DNA from: Aestuariibaculum marinum
GTDB taxonomy: Bacteria > Bacteroidota > Bacteroidia > Flavobacteriales > Flavobacteriaceae
Length of the DNA: 64,000 nucleotides
Assembly: GCF_014596975.1 (NCBI RefSeq)
Contig: NZ_JACVXD010000001.1
Span: forward strand, 244,928 to 308,927
Reading direction: 5' to 3'
Shown: positions 9,291 through 18,205 of the stretch, piece by piece
How the letters are laid out: the number at the start of each line of letters is the position of its first letter
Numbering within the stretch: the stretch's first letter is position 1
Made by a program: the position numbers and the translations under genes
The notes under the pieces: generated by a model
Database searches by the model: none
Told to the model about the DNA's origin: nothing
Seen by the model: only the letters and a program-made list of their open reading frames with translations

Positions 9291-9605
9291 GCGAGTAGAT
9301 CGCCTTATCGCTGTTTCAATTTGTTTTGAAAGAGAGGAAAGTCCGAACACCACAGTGCAGCGTAGTGGTTAATGACCACCGGCCGAGAGGTCAGGAAAAG
9401 TGCAACAGAAAGTATGTACAGGTAATGCTGTAGTGAAATCAGGTAAACTCTATGCGGTGCAATGCCATGTATACCAACGCTTGAGGGCGGCACGTTCGAT
9501 TGTTGGAGGGTAGGCAGCTAAAGTGTGCTGGTAACAGTACATTCAGATAAATGATAAGGGCTTTTAGTATTAAAAGTACAGAATTCGGCTTATAGATTTA
9601 CTTAA
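9291..9605 (+). ncRNA. rnpB: RNase P RNA (class A)
   Basis: The RNA part of RNase P, which cuts the 5' leader from tRNA precursors. The universal P4 halves are present: GAGAGGAAAGTCCGAACACC near the 5' end and CAGAATTCGGCTTATAG near the 3' end. Between them are the conserved CGGCCGAGAGG and GGTAAACTCTATGCGGTGCA elements. Both ends are estimated from the terminal pairing (about 315 nt). It has its own promoter and terminator and no coding frame of credible content. Confidence 0.95.
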
Positions 9606-9610
9606 GCACA

Positions 9611-9643
9611 AAAAATCCTTCTGGTGTTCCAGAAGGATTTTTA
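9611..9643 (+). terminator. Terminator of rnpB
   Basis: AATCCTTCTGG, a four-base TGTT loop and CCAGAAGGATT, followed by a T run. An A run precedes the stem, so it can also end the convergent reverse-strand gene that stops 16 bp further on. Confidence 0.9.
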
Positions 9644-9658
9644 TTTACTTGTTATAAT

Positions 9659-10402
9659 TTAGTTTTTAGGAGCGTAAGACAAGTCAGGACGCATTCTACC
9701 GTTAACTTCTTCAAATCTTTCTGTATAATCCATGACTTTTTTAAAGGTATCCCAACTATCAGGGCCTAAAAGTTTTTCATTTTCTTTAGACTTAGTTGCT
9801 CCATCAATTTCATCTTTGGATGATACTGCTACAATATAACAGTCTTCAGCGGTGCCGAAACCGTTTCTGTAAACACGGTAATACTCCTTAGCATTCTTTG
9901 ATGCATACAAATTTTTAACAGCTTCCATGCCTTCTTGAACTTTTCTTGCATTTTGAGGGGTAAAATAAATATAAAACCATTTACGATAGTCTTGGCCTTC
10001 CTGTGTAATACTTAATCCTTCTGGCATATAAGATAAATCTTTTGAAAGATGAATGATGTAGCTGGAATGCGAATCATAGCATTTATCGAAATCTTCGAAT
10101 AGTTTTCCAAAGTCGTCTCCCATAGCTTCAGCCATAGTGGCAAAAGGACGTTCATCTAAAGCGGCCATGTTTTCAATTTCAGAAATGTAAATGTATTTAA
10201 AATCATTTGTGGTTGCCGTGGCCCAGCTTGTTTGCACATTATATTTTGCACAAGCTTCATTAAAGGCTTTAGCGGCCTTTTCATAGTCCATAACTTTGGA
10301 TGGTTTTACGTTATCTTGATGTATGCGATACATTTGAGCAGAACCTGCAGGAATTAATACAATTAATAAAATGAGTGTCAGGAAGTGTTTTATCGTTTTC
10401 AT
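9659..10402 (-). CDS. Hypothetical exported protein with an internal duplication
   Basis: A 247-residue protein with a signal peptide (MKTIKHFLTLILLIVLIPAG, cleavage near SAQ). Two stretches look alike: MYRIHQDNVKPSKVMDYEKA with a strand ending FKYIYISEIE, and WFYIYFTPQNARKVQEGMEA with a strand ending DCYIVAVSS. The strand-helix-strand layout resembles a doubled dimeric alpha-beta-barrel (ferredoxin-like) fold. That fold is my inference. Function unknown. The gene is next to the NTF2-like gene in the same orientation. Confidence 0.7.
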   Translation of the reverse strand: MKTIKHFLTLILLIVLIPAGSAQMYRIHQDNVKPSKVMDYEKAAKAFNEACAKYNVQTSWATATTNDFKYIYISEIENMAALDERPFATMAEAMGDDFGKLFEDFDKCYDSHSSYIIHLSKDLSYMPEGLSITQEGQDYRKWFYIYFTPQNARKVQEGMEAVKNLYASKNAKEYYRVYRNGFGTAEDCYIVAVSSKDEIDGATKSKENEKLLGPDSWDTFKKVMDYTERFEEVNGRMRPDLSYAPKN

Positions 10403-10435
10403 TTTGGTTTGGTTTTTTAGTTTGTAAAAGAATGA

Positions 10436-10966
10436 TTATTCGTTGGTCATTTCGACCTCTTCAGCTGGAGTTTTAGCATTCGACATGGCTTTGGCAGCTT
10501 CTAAAGCTTTTGAAATAGGAGCGGAGTCGTAGTAAACATATTCCTCTACAATTTTATCACCAATAAATCTGGCGGTTAAATGCACAGGAACCGTAACCTT
10601 TTCTTCAGAAGCCATGACAACACCATTCCAGATGCCCCAGTAGTTTACCCAGGTTTCAGCGTCTTTGTCTATTACCATTTCAGAGAAAGAACCTTTATCC
10701 TGAAATCCATAGGATGCAAAATTGGCAACCATGCTTTGCAGATTAGCCATATTATCTTCAGGTGATAATCCTTTAATGGTGTTGTGGTGAATTTTAGCAG
10801 TATCGGCGAAATTGGCTCTCCAGGCAGTCCAGTCCTGTGTTTCGTAGGCTTTTATACCCGATTTTAAGATATCTATTTCCTGCGAAGTTTCGAAATAGCG
10901 TTGTGGTTTGTCGTTGCATGCAGTAAGTACACTTAATGCAAGTAATAATAGAAAAAGATTTTTCAT
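10436..10966 (-). CDS. SnoaL/NTF2-like lipoprotein
   Basis: A 176-residue protein. I use the ATG that begins MKNLFLLLLALSVLTAC, because it gives a good lipoprotein signal with Cys17; an upstream ATG would add an unlikely extension. The mature part fits an NTF2/SnoaL-like cone: a helix with IKAYETQDWTAWRANFADTAK, then HHNTIKG and long strands through VNYWGIWNGVVMA and VTVPVHLTARFIGDKIVEE. Such proteins may bind a small ligand or be enzymes. No substrate can be given. Confidence 0.75.
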   Translation of the reverse strand: MKNLFLLLLALSVLTACNDKPQRYFETSQEIDILKSGIKAYETQDWTAWRANFADTAKIHHNTIKGLSPEDNMANLQSMVANFASYGFQDKGSFSEMVIDKDAETWVNYWGIWNGVVMASEEKVTVPVHLTARFIGDKIVEEYVYYDSAPISKALEAAKAMSNAKTPAEEVEMTNE

Positions 10967-11113
10967 ATTTATGGTTTTTAATTGGTTATTAATACACAGA
11001 ACCATAAATAAGAACAACAACTGGCTTACATGAAAATATAAGTAAAAGTTAGAGAAAGGGCTTTAACTCTATCTCCTAAAGTACTGAAAAAAAAAGAATT
11101 ACAGAAGTAAAAC

Positions 11114-11659
11114 TTAACTTACTTCATTTTCAAAGAAACTAAAAACACTACTGCCATAGTTTTTGGCATAACTAAAATGTTTCACCTCTGATAAATCGGT
11201 ATGCTTAGAGTGTTCTATTATTAATACGCCTTCTTCTAAAAGAAAGTTATTTTCGAAAACGAGTTCGGCAATTTTAGCAAACTCTTCCTCAGGGAAGTTA
11301 TAGGGCGGATCGGCAAAAATAATATCGGTTTTCATCGTCGCTTTCTCTAAAAATTTAAACACATCACTTTTGATAGTTTGAATAGGCAAGTTAAAACTAT
11401 CAGCAGTTTGTTTAATGAACTTTATACAACCAAAATCCTGATCTACGCAAGTGATTTGTGAAGTACCGCGAGATGCAAATTCATAACTTATATTTCCTGA
11501 TCCGGCGAATAAGTCTAAAACAGAAATACTGTCAAAATAAAATGAATTATTTAAAATGTTGAATAAGGATTCTTTTGCCATATCGGTGGTTGGACGAATT
11601 GGCAATTTTTTTGGAGCAATAATTTTTCTTCCTTTAAGTGATCCTGAAATAATTCGCAT
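11114..11659 (-). CDS. rsmD: 16S rRNA (guanine(966)-N2)-methyltransferase
   Basis: A 181-residue SAM-dependent methyltransferase that modifies G966 of 16S rRNA in the small subunit. Visible motifs are the N-terminal MRIISGSLKGRKI, RPTTDMAKESLFNIL, motif I DLFAGSGNISYEFASRG and the catalytic DPPY (FADPPYNFPEE). The start overlaps the stop of the DUF3822 gene by one base. This pairing is common in Flavobacteriia. Confidence 0.95.
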   Translation of the reverse strand: MRIISGSLKGRKIIAPKKLPIRPTTDMAKESLFNILNNSFYFDSISVLDLFAGSGNISYEFASRGTSQITCVDQDFGCIKFIKQTADSFNLPIQTIKSDVFKFLEKATMKTDIIFADPPYNFPEEEFAKIAELVFENNFLLEEGVLIIEHSKHTDLSEVKHFSYAKNYGSSVFSFFENEVS

Positions 11660-12480
11660 TAAAAACTGTGTATTAGTGTAAAATTAGAGTGTTTTGATTT
11701 TGGTGTCTCTACAAAATTGTAGTTTTCGTTTCTACCGCCAAAGCTAACAAATCTTATGTATTTGTACGCTATATTATATAACTCGTCGCCTTCTTCAATT
11801 TGACCCAATAGAATAAGCTGAAAGGTTTCCGGGTTTAAATTAAGTTGTTCTGTAGTGAACAGAATGTAATAAATAAAGTCTTCTTTTGAAGAGAAATCGA
11901 AGGTGTTGTTAAGCACAAGCTTAGCCTTGTCTACAATGATGATTTCAAAATGATCTTGGCCAACATTTACGTAAACCTTGGGTTCATCGGCATTTTTTTC
12001 TGTAAGTAGAATATTTTCTATTAAAACAGAAGAGACATGTTTGAATGTAAATTCACCAAAGGTGTCATAGATAAAATTGTTAATGTTGATGAACGGCACA
12101 TAAACATTGACACTATCATTTAATACAATATCATCGGTTGCAATATAATCTGACTTTAAGATTTTTGAGCTGAATTTAAGATAGTCTGCTAGATGATCTT
12201 CGTCGAAAAGTGGCATGGGGACCAAATTAGACAAATCGTTGTCATGAACTACCGTAATGCTATTAAATGATTGTTGTAAAGCAGGTGTGTCTTCAATAGC
12301 ATTTTTTAAATGATCAAGAAGCACTAAATAATTTAGCTTTTTATCAAAATTAATTTCGGTAAGTGAGCTAATGGTATTGGTATCTCTTTGTAGGATACAA
12401 AAAGAAAGTCCACTCAAACTAATTTGAATGGACAAGTCTTTATTTGTTAAAGTATTTATTTCTTTATTCGTTTGCGCCAT
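11659..12480 (-). CDS. DUF3822 family protein
   Basis: A 273-residue protein that matches the DUF3822 family in length and in landmarks such as LSIQISLSGLSFCILQRDT and the adjacent rsmD. The fold looks like an actin/ASKHA-type pair of domains, with repeated strand patterns and FEIIIVDKAKLVLNNTF. It overlaps the upstream membrane-protein gene by 17 bases and rsmD by one, so all three are translationally coupled. Function is not known for the family. Confidence 0.85.
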   Translation of the reverse strand: MAQTNKEINTLTNKDLSIQISLSGLSFCILQRDTNTISSLTEINFDKKLNYLVLLDHLKNAIEDTPALQQSFNSITVVHDNDLSNLVPMPLFDEDHLADYLKFSSKILKSDYIATDDIVLNDSVNVYVPFININNFIYDTFGEFTFKHVSSVLIENILLTEKNADEPKVYVNVGQDHFEIIIVDKAKLVLNNTFDFSSKEDFIYYILFTTEQLNLNPETFQLILLGQIEEGDELYNIAYKYIRFVSFGGRNENYNFVETPKSKHSNFTLIHSF

Positions 12481-13201
12481 AGTTTTTAGGCCAGTTACCA
12501 GCGGTATTAACTTCTTCCATAGAACCTACTTTTAAAGTTTCACCGTTTACCCCATCAACAGAAATTACTTGTTTTTCTTGAATAACCATATCTCTGTCTA
12601 AGTCAAATAAAACAACGTCTTTCTTAACGAATGCTTCAAAAACAGGTATGTTGATTTTACTTTGTTCTATAAATCCAGCATCTAAATTAAATTTAGCACC
12701 TGGCTCTCCAACAGGAACATTCATCATAGTTTTGTAACGGTCTGAGTTTTTAAACAAAGAGTCTTTTACAGGTTTGTATCCAAGTGTGTCAATAACTACA
12801 GTTCCTGTAAACATATCAACTCCAAAACGTTTTGTTTGTTCAACATCTAGTACAGTTGTATCACGACGCTCTGTAATAGTGAATTTAGCTGTATCTACGA
12901 ATTTTATTAAATCATCAAAGTTATCTGCAAATTTACCTGTAACGGTTTTGTGTGCTAACTCGGCATCTCTAATGTCATTTAATTTCTTAATTACTTCTGC
13001 GTAACGTTTGTTCTTTTCTTGATTAAACAAGATAGGCGTGTATATAGACATATAGGTTTGGTAACCTAAAAATATGATTAAAATCCAAAGTGCTATACTA
13101 ATAACTGGTTTAAGTTTAGAAGGAACAAATTTGTCAATTACCTTAACCAGGACAACTGTAAGTAGGATTACTGCAACAGCAATAAGAATAAATTTTAACA
13201 T
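12464..13201 (-). CDS. Hypothetical membrane-anchored protein
   Basis: A 245-residue protein with two N-terminal membrane helices (FILIAVAVILLTVVLVKVI and ISIALWILIIFLGYQTYM), then a long periplasmic-type domain with a helix (RYAEVIKKLNDIRDAELAHK) and acidic beta-rich sequence. The region after the helices (YAEVIKKLNDIRDAELAHKTVTG) resembles a pilin-like stalk seen in several Bacteroidota proteins. This is a loose resemblance only. It leads the operon with the DUF3822 gene and rsmD. Function unknown. Confidence 0.7.
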   Translation of the reverse strand: MLKFILIAVAVILLTVVLVKVIDKFVPSKLKPVISIALWILIIFLGYQTYMSIYTPILFNQEKNKRYAEVIKKLNDIRDAELAHKTVTGKFADNFDDLIKFVDTAKFTITERRDTTVLDVEQTKRFGVDMFTGTVVIDTLGYKPVKDSLFKNSDRYKTMMNVPVGEPGAKFNLDAGFIEQSKINIPVFEAFVKKDVVLFDLDRDMVIQEKQVISVDGVNGETLKVGSMEEVNTAGNWPKNYGANE

Positions 13202-13239
13202 CGTTATTTTTTAATTAAAAAGTTATTAAAGGTCTTTCG

Positions 13240-13247
13240 CAAATCTA
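13240..13247 (-). promoter_or_regulatory. -7 box of the membrane protein-DUF3822-rsmD operon
   Basis: The reverse strand reads TAGATTTG, an exact -7 consensus, 39 bp before the ATG. No clear -33 element was found. Confidence 0.5.
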
Positions 13248-13293
13248 CAATTTTTTTTTAATCGTAAAAATCTATTGAGAATAAAATCATTTC

Positions 13294-13301
13294 TATATTT
13301 G
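13294..13301 (+). promoter_or_regulatory. -7 box of the helicase gene
   Basis: TATATTTG is an exact -7 consensus 27 bp before the ATG. A TTG lies 16 bp upstream of the box, a little closer than usual. It is divergent from the reverse-strand promoter nearby. Confidence 0.5.
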
Positions 13302-13328
13302 AATAATTTATAAATTTTTTTCTTTTCA

Positions 13329-14753
13329 ATGACTGCATCCGAATTTAATTCCTTAGTAAAAAAACAATTTCCTTTCGAACCGACGTTAAAGCAAGGTATT
13401 GTTTTACAGCAACTTTCGGAATTTATATTTAACGATTCGCCTAACGGATTGTATCTTTTAAAGGGATATGCAGGAACCGGAAAAACAACCATAATTGGAT
13501 CCATTGTAAATAATTTATGGAAAGCCAAAAAAAGTTCGGTTTTAATGGCGCCAACAGGTCGGGCAGCTAAAGTAATATCTAATTACTCAGGAAGAGAGGC
13601 TTTTACGATTCATAAAAAAATATATTTCCCTAAAAAAGACAAGGGAGGCGGCGTATCGTTTGTATTGCAACCTAACAAACACAAAAACACGATTTTCATC
13701 GTTGATGAGGCCTCGATGATTCCGGATACCCCTGGAGAATCAAAACTTTTTGAAAACGGGTCGCTTTTAGATGACTTGATTCAGTATGTGTATTCCGGAC
13801 ATAAATGCAAACTTTTATTAATAGGGGATACGGCACAGCTGCCTCCCGTGAAATTGGATTTAAGTCCCGCCTTAAACGAAAACACCTTGGCTTTAAATTA
13901 TAATAAGGAAGTCACTCGTATGGAATTAGATGAAGTGGTTCGTCAGGAATACGATTCAGGTATTTTAGCAAATGCTACGGTGTTACGCGAGGCTTTAGCG
14001 AGCGATTATCATGACTATTTTAAGTTCGATTTACATGGCTTCAGCGACATTGTTCGCTTAATCGATGGACATGAAATTATGGACGCGATTAACAGTGCTT
14101 ACAGTGATTTAGGTAATGAAGAAACTACTATTATTGTTCGCAGTAATAAGCGAGCGAATCTCTACAATCAGAATATAAGAAACCGTATTTTATTTAATGA
14201 AAGTGAACTTTCGGCAGGCGACTATTTAATGGTTTTAAAAAATAATTATTTCTGGGTAAAGCCAACCAGTGAAGCTGGATTTATTGCTAATGGCGATATT
14301 ATTGAAGTTTTGGAAATATTTAAAATAGAAGAGCTTTATGGGTTCCGCTTTGCGGAAGTAAAAATACGCATGGTCGATTATCCTAAAATGGCACCCATTG
14401 AAACCGTATTGTTACTAGATACTATAGAAGCAGAAACACCCTCCTTGTCTTATGATGATTCCAACAAGTTGTATCAGGAAGTTATGAAAGATTTCGCTAA
14501 TGAAAGCAGTAACTACCGTAAGTTTTTAAAAGTAAAAGGCAGCAAACACTTTAATGCTTTACAGGTGAAATTCTCCTATGCCATTACCTGTCATAAATCT
14601 CAGGGAGGACAATGGAATACGGTTTTTGTAGAACAACCTTATTTGCCAAATGGCGTCGATACCGATTATTTACGTTGGTTATATACGGCAGTGACACGTG
14701 CCAAAGAAAAATTGTATCTTATAGGTTTTAAAGACGATTTCTTTGAGGCATAG
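13329..14753 (+). CDS. RecD-like superfamily 1 DNA helicase
   Basis: A 474-residue ATP-dependent 5'-3' helicase of the RecD/Pif1/Dda group. Walker A is in LKGYAGTGKTTIIGSI, motif Ia in LMAPTGRAAKV, motif II in IFIVDEASMI, motif III in LLLIGDTAQLPPV, and the C-terminal UvrD_C2-like motif in YAITCHKSQGGQWNTVFVEQ and WLYTAVTRAKEKL. It is too short to be RecD2. A stand-alone role in DNA repair or replication restart is likely. It is conserved in Flavobacteriia next to kdsB. Confidence 0.9.
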   Translation: MTASEFNSLVKKQFPFEPTLKQGIVLQQLSEFIFNDSPNGLYLLKGYAGTGKTTIIGSIVNNLWKAKKSSVLMAPTGRAAKVISNYSGREAFTIHKKIYFPKKDKGGGVSFVLQPNKHKNTIFIVDEASMIPDTPGESKLFENGSLLDDLIQYVYSGHKCKLLLIGDTAQLPPVKLDLSPALNENTLALNYNKEVTRMELDEVVRQEYDSGILANATVLREALASDYHDYFKFDLHGFSDIVRLIDGHEIMDAINSAYSDLGNEETTIIVRSNKRANLYNQNIRNRILFNESELSAGDYLMVLKNNYFWVKPTSEAGFIANGDIIEVLEIFKIEELYGFRFAEVKIRMVDYPKMAPIETVLLLDTIEAETPSLSYDDSNKLYQEVMKDFANESSNYRKFLKVKGSKHFNALQVKFSYAITCHKSQGGQWNTVFVEQPYLPNGVDTDYLRWLYTAVTRAKEKLYLIGFKDDFFEA

Positions 14754-14772
14754 TTTTTGATTTTATTTTTCT

Positions 14773-15348
14773 ATGACAGTTGATTCTATAATAAGTATTT
14801 TTTTGGGTATAGGTTTGGCAGCTTCAGTGGGCTTTCGTGTATTCTTACCTTTGTTTGCTTTAAGTTTAGCATCATATTTTGGTGTCTGGGAACTTAATGA
14901 ATCCTGGCAGTGGGTGGGGAGCTCAGCTGCATTAATCACTTTAGGGGTAGCTACAATAGTTGAAATTTTCGCTTATTTTATTCCTTACGTTGATAATGTT
15001 TTAGACAGTATTGCAGTACCTTTAGCTGCTTTGGCAGGAACGGCGGTGATGCTTTCTACGGTGGCCGATTTAAGCCCGGTTGTAACATGGGCACTGGCAA
15101 TAATAGCCGGTGGAGGAACAGCAGCAGCAATCTCTGGCTCTTCAGGAACTACGCGATTAGCATCAACCGCTACAACAGGCGGCTTGGCAAACCCTGTGGT
15201 GTCGACCTTAGAAACTGGTACATCACTGGTGATGTCTGTGCTTTCTATTTTTGTTCCTGTAATCGCCTTTGTAGTTGTGATATTCATCTTGTTTATCATA
15301 TTTAAACTCTATAAAAAGTTTAGTCGCCCAAAAGCTTCAAATCGATAA
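14773..15348 (+). CDS. DUF4126 membrane protein
   Basis: A 191-residue protein with about five hydrophobic helices, glycine- and alanine-rich loops (AIIAGGGTAAAISGSSGTTR) and a basic C-terminus. The start MTVDSIISIFLGIGLAASVG and the central IPYVDNVLDSIAVPLAALAG match DUF4126. No transported substrate or activity is known for the family. Confidence 0.85.
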   Translation: MTVDSIISIFLGIGLAASVGFRVFLPLFALSLASYFGVWELNESWQWVGSSAALITLGVATIVEIFAYFIPYVDNVLDSIAVPLAALAGTAVMLSTVADLSPVVTWALAIIAGGGTAAAISGSSGTTRLASTATTGGLANPVVSTLETGTSLVMSVLSIFVPVIAFVVVIFILFIIFKLYKKFSRPKASNR

Positions 15349-15429
15349 TAAAAATTCTATTTTTGTCTCATAATTTCAGAGTTTAAATAAAAAAGAAAAG
15401 TTCTGAAAGCAGATATTAATAACACACCA

Positions 15430-16158
15430 ATGAAGATAATTTCAATGATTCCGGCACGTTATAGTGCTTCTCGTTTTCCAGGAAAGCTCATGCAAGATTT
15501 GGGAGGAAAGCCAGTTATTCTTAGAACTTATGAAGCCACTGTAGCTACAGGATTGTTTGATGATGTGTTTGTGGTAACCGATAGCGATATCATTTACAAC
15601 GAAATTGTGAATAATGGGGGCAAGGCCATTATGAGCAAGAAGGAACATGATTGTGGAAGTGATAGGATAGCCGAGGCTGTTGAAGATATGGATATCGATA
15701 TTGTAATTAATGTTCAGGGTGATGAGCCATTTACGGATAAGGAATCCTTATCAAAACTAATCAATGTTTTTAAAGATGATCATGATAAACAAATTGATTT
15801 AGCGTCTTTAATGGTGCATATTACCGAGGAGGAAGATATAAAAAATCCAAATACCGTTAAGGTGGTGCTTGATCATTTTAATTTCGCTTTATATTTTTCA
15901 CGAAGCCCGATTCCATTCCCAAGAGATAAGGAGGTTAAGGTGAAGTATTATAAACACAAAGGGGTATACGCCTTTAGAAAAGAAGCGATTCTTGATTTTT
16001 ACCGTTTACCGATGTTAACATTAGAAGCTTCGGAAAAACTCGAGCAACTAAGGTATTTAGAGTACGGTAAACGCATTAAAATGGTGGAAACCGATGTAGA
16101 AGGTGTAGAAATTGATACACCAGAAGATTTAGTACGAGCACAAAAACAATGGAAGTAA
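15430..16158 (+). CDS. kdsB: 3-deoxy-manno-octulosonate cytidylyltransferase
   Basis: A 242-residue CMP-Kdo synthetase, which activates Kdo, or its 8-amino form, with CTP for transfer to lipid A. Motifs: [20 protein letters not shown] (nucleotide-binding loop), [20 protein letters not shown] and the C-terminal [10 protein letters not shown]. Its stop overlaps the start of the HAD gene by 10 bases. With kdnB two genes downstream, the real substrate may be 8-amino-3,8-dideoxy-Kdo, as reported for Shewanella KdsB. Confidence 0.96.
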   Translation: MKIISMIPARYSASRFPGKLMQDLGGKPVILRTYEATVATGLFDDVFVVTDSDIIYNEIVNNGGKAIMSKKEHDCGSDRIAEAVEDMDIDIVINVQGDEPFTDKESLSKLINVFKDDHDKQIDLASLMVHITEEEDIKNPNTVKVVLDHFNFALYFSRSPIPFPRDKEVKVKYYKHKGVYAFRKEAILDFYRLPMLTLEASEKLEQLRYLEYGKRIKMVETDVEGVEIDTPEDLVRAQKQWK

Positions 16159-16853
16159 ACTACCGCAATATAAAAGTTATAGGTTTTGATGCCGACGATA
16201 CCCTTTGGGTGAATGAAACGTATTTTAGAGAAGCGGAAGTTACTTTTGGGAATTTATTATCGGAGTATGAAACCCTAAACAAATTAGATCAGGAACTTTT
16301 TAAAAAGGAGATTGATAATCTGCCTTTATACGGTTATGGCGTAAAGGCATTTGTGTTATCGATGGTTGAAAGTGCGCTTGAACAATCTAATTACGAGGTG
16401 TCCACAAAAACCATCGAAGCCATATTAAACATAGGTAAAGATATGCTGAATAAACCTGTGGAATTACTTGATGGAGTAGAAGAAGTTTTAGAAGCATTGT
16501 CGCAAAAATACCGTTTAATAGTAGCAACAAAAGGCGATTTATTAGATCAGGAACGTAAACTTGAAAAATCTGGGTTAACAAAGTATTTTCATCATATTGA
16601 AGTATTAAGTGATAAAAAAGAAGCGAATTATTCGAAGCTTTTAAATCACTTAGATATTAATCCTTCGGAGTTTTTAATGGTTGGTAATTCATTAAAATCT
16701 GATGTACTGCCACTAGTGAATATTAAAGCTCATGCAGTGCATATACCATTTCATACCACTTGGGCTCATGAGCAAGTGTCTGAAAAAGAAACTAATGGTA
16801 AAAAATACAAAACCATTAGTAGTTTAAAGGAGTTGATAACACTTTTAGATTAA
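16149..16853 (+). CDS. HAD superfamily hydrolase
   Basis: A 234-residue HAD hydrolase with a helical cap. Motif I is [11 protein letters not shown] (nucleophile Asp and general acid Asp), motif II is LIVATKGD, and motif III/IV is [12 protein letters not shown]. The C1-type cap sets it apart from KdsC, the Kdo 8-phosphate phosphatase, which lacks a cap. It overlaps kdsB and is followed by kdnB, so a phosphatase role in the same sugar pathway is possible but not shown. Confidence 0.85.
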   Translation: MEVNYRNIKVIGFDADDTLWVNETYFREAEVTFGNLLSEYETLNKLDQELFKKEIDNLPLYGYGVKAFVLSMVESALEQSNYEVSTKTIEAILNIGKDMLNKPVELLDGVEEVLEALSQKYRLIVATKGDLLDQERKLEKSGLTKYFHHIEVLSDKKEANYSKLLNHLDINPSEFLMVGNSLKSDVLPLVNIKAHAVHIPFHTTWAHEQVSEKETNGKKYKTISSLKELITLLD

Positions 16854-16873
16854 ATATAATTTGTGTTAAAATT

Positions 16874-16897
16874 CATAAAATCTAGTACGATTTTATG
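16874..16897. other. Perfect 9-bp hairpin between the HAD gene and kdnB
   Basis: CATAAAATC, a six-base loop and GATTTTATG form a perfect stem. There is no T run, so it is not a standard terminator. It may be a regulator site upstream of the kdnB promoter or a weak transcription stop. Confidence 0.4.
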
Positions 16898-16918
16898 AGG
16901 TAAATTTTAAAATAACCT

Positions 16919-16926
16919 TATTTTTG
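16919..16926 (+). promoter_or_regulatory. -7 box of kdnB
   Basis: TATTTTTG is an exact TAnnTTTG match 25 bp before the kdnB ATG. No -33 TTG at normal spacing. Confidence 0.45.
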
Positions 16927-16951
16927 GGTTTCGAAAAAGAAAGCATATTAG

Positions 16952-18034
16952 ATGAGTTATAAAAACTTTCCAATGGTACCAAGAGTTATTTTTGGTCGCG
17001 GTAGTTTCAATCAGTTAAATGATATTTTAGAACCAAAGCGTTTAAATTCAAAAGCTCCATTTATTTTTTTGGTAGACGATGTATTTAAAAATAACGCGTG
17101 GCTGACTTCTAGAATTCCTTTAGCTTATGATGATAAAATTATATATATATCTGCTGCTGAAGAACCAAAAACGTCTCAGGTCGACGAGTTGGTGGAAGAT
17201 ATAATACTCACAACTAAAGAAAGACCTTCTGGAATTATTGGAATAGGAGGAGGCACCCTTTTAGATTTGGCTAAGGCTGTTTCAATCATGCTAACCAATG
17301 AGGGGGAAACGAAAGACTACCAGGGCTGGGATTTAGTTAAAAATGAAGCTATTTATCACGTTGGCATACCTACTATTTCCGGAACAGGAGCCGAAGTATC
17401 CAGAACAACGGTTCTTACAGGACCTGAAAAAAAGCTTGGAATTAATTCAGATTACACCCCGTTCGATCAGGTTGTTTTAGATTCAGAACTAACCAAAGAT
17501 GTACCAAAAGAACAATGGTTTTATACAGGTATGGATTGTTATATCCATTGTATAGAATCTTTAGAAGGGTCTTACCTCAATGCGTTTAGTCAGAGTTATG
17601 GAGAAAAAGCATTCGATTTATGTCATGAAATTTTTCTAGATAACAATTTATCAGATCAAGAATCACAGGAAAAATTAATGATGGCCTCTTGGCACGGAGG
17701 CATGAGTATTGCCTATTCTCAGGTAGGGGTTGCGCATGCCATGAGTTACGGTTTAGCCTATTTATTAGGAACTAAACATGGTATTGGAAACTGTATTGTT
17801 TTTGACCATTTAGAAGAATTTTATCCTGAAGGCGTGAAGTTATTTAAAGAAATGAAAGCCAAGCATAATGTTGAATTACCACAGGGTATTTGTGCTAGTT
17901 TGTCTGATGCTGAATTTGATATTATGATTAATGTATCTCTTGGGATGGCACCACTTTGGGAAAATGCTTTAGGCAAAAACTGGAAGAGTATTATGACTCC
18001 AAAAAAACTTAAAAGTTTATACCAGAAAATGTAG
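16952..18034 (+). CDS. kdnB: 3-deoxy-D-manno-octulosonate 8-oxidase (iron alcohol dehydrogenase family)
   Basis: A 360-residue iron-containing alcohol dehydrogenase. The NAD-binding loop is IIGIGGGTLLDLAKAVS and likely metal ligands are Asp195 and His199 (MDCYIHCIES), His262 (GVAHAMSYG) and His276 (TKHGIGN). Length and signatures such as YQGWDL, GIPTISGTGAE, LNSDYT-like INSDYTPFDQ and EFYPEGV closely match Shewanella KdnB as I remember it. KdnB oxidises C8 of Kdo so that KdnA can add an amino group. No kdnA is visible in the window. Confidence 0.82.
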   Translation: MSYKNFPMVPRVIFGRGSFNQLNDILEPKRLNSKAPFIFLVDDVFKNNAWLTSRIPLAYDDKIIYISAAEEPKTSQVDELVEDIILTTKERPSGIIGIGGGTLLDLAKAVSIMLTNEGETKDYQGWDLVKNEAIYHVGIPTISGTGAEVSRTTVLTGPEKKLGINSDYTPFDQVVLDSELTKDVPKEQWFYTGMDCYIHCIESLEGSYLNAFSQSYGEKAFDLCHEIFLDNNLSDQESQEKLMMASWHGGMSIAYSQVGVAHAMSYGLAYLLGTKHGIGNCIVFDHLEEFYPEGVKLFKEMKAKHNVELPQGICASLSDAEFDIMINVSLGMAPLWENALGKNWKSIMTPKKLKSLYQKM

Positions 18035-18169
18035 TAAAAACTTTGTTAAATAGAGGTTTAAAACTTTAATTTGGCATAGATTTTGAACTCTACAGTATGT
18101 GTGGTTCTAATGAAACATAAAGTAAACAATTAGTTGTCCCTAAAAAGAAACATTACATGTCTACATACA

Positions 18170-18202
18170 AAAAAAGCGACTTTCAAATGAAGTCGCTTTT
18201 TT
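18170..18202. terminator. Bidirectional terminator
   Basis: AAAAAGCGACTTTC, loop AAAT, GAAGTCGCTTTTTT. The stem has an A run on one side and a T run on the other. It lies between the convergent kdnB and oxidoreductase genes and can serve both. Confidence 0.9.
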
Positions 18203-18205
18203 GTT

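Noticed and set aside
9305..9493. Reverse-strand reading frame of about 60 codons
   Set aside because: It lies wholly in the RNase P RNA gene and has no coding features.
13226..13528. Reverse-strand reading frame of 100 codons
   Set aside because: It overlaps the start of the helicase gene and the promoter region; its composition is that of an antisense frame.
14985..15299. Reverse-strand frame of 104 codons, Ala/Val/Pro/Thr-rich
   Set aside because: Antisense to the DUF4126 gene; the low-complexity composition comes from the Gly/Ala codons on the other strand.
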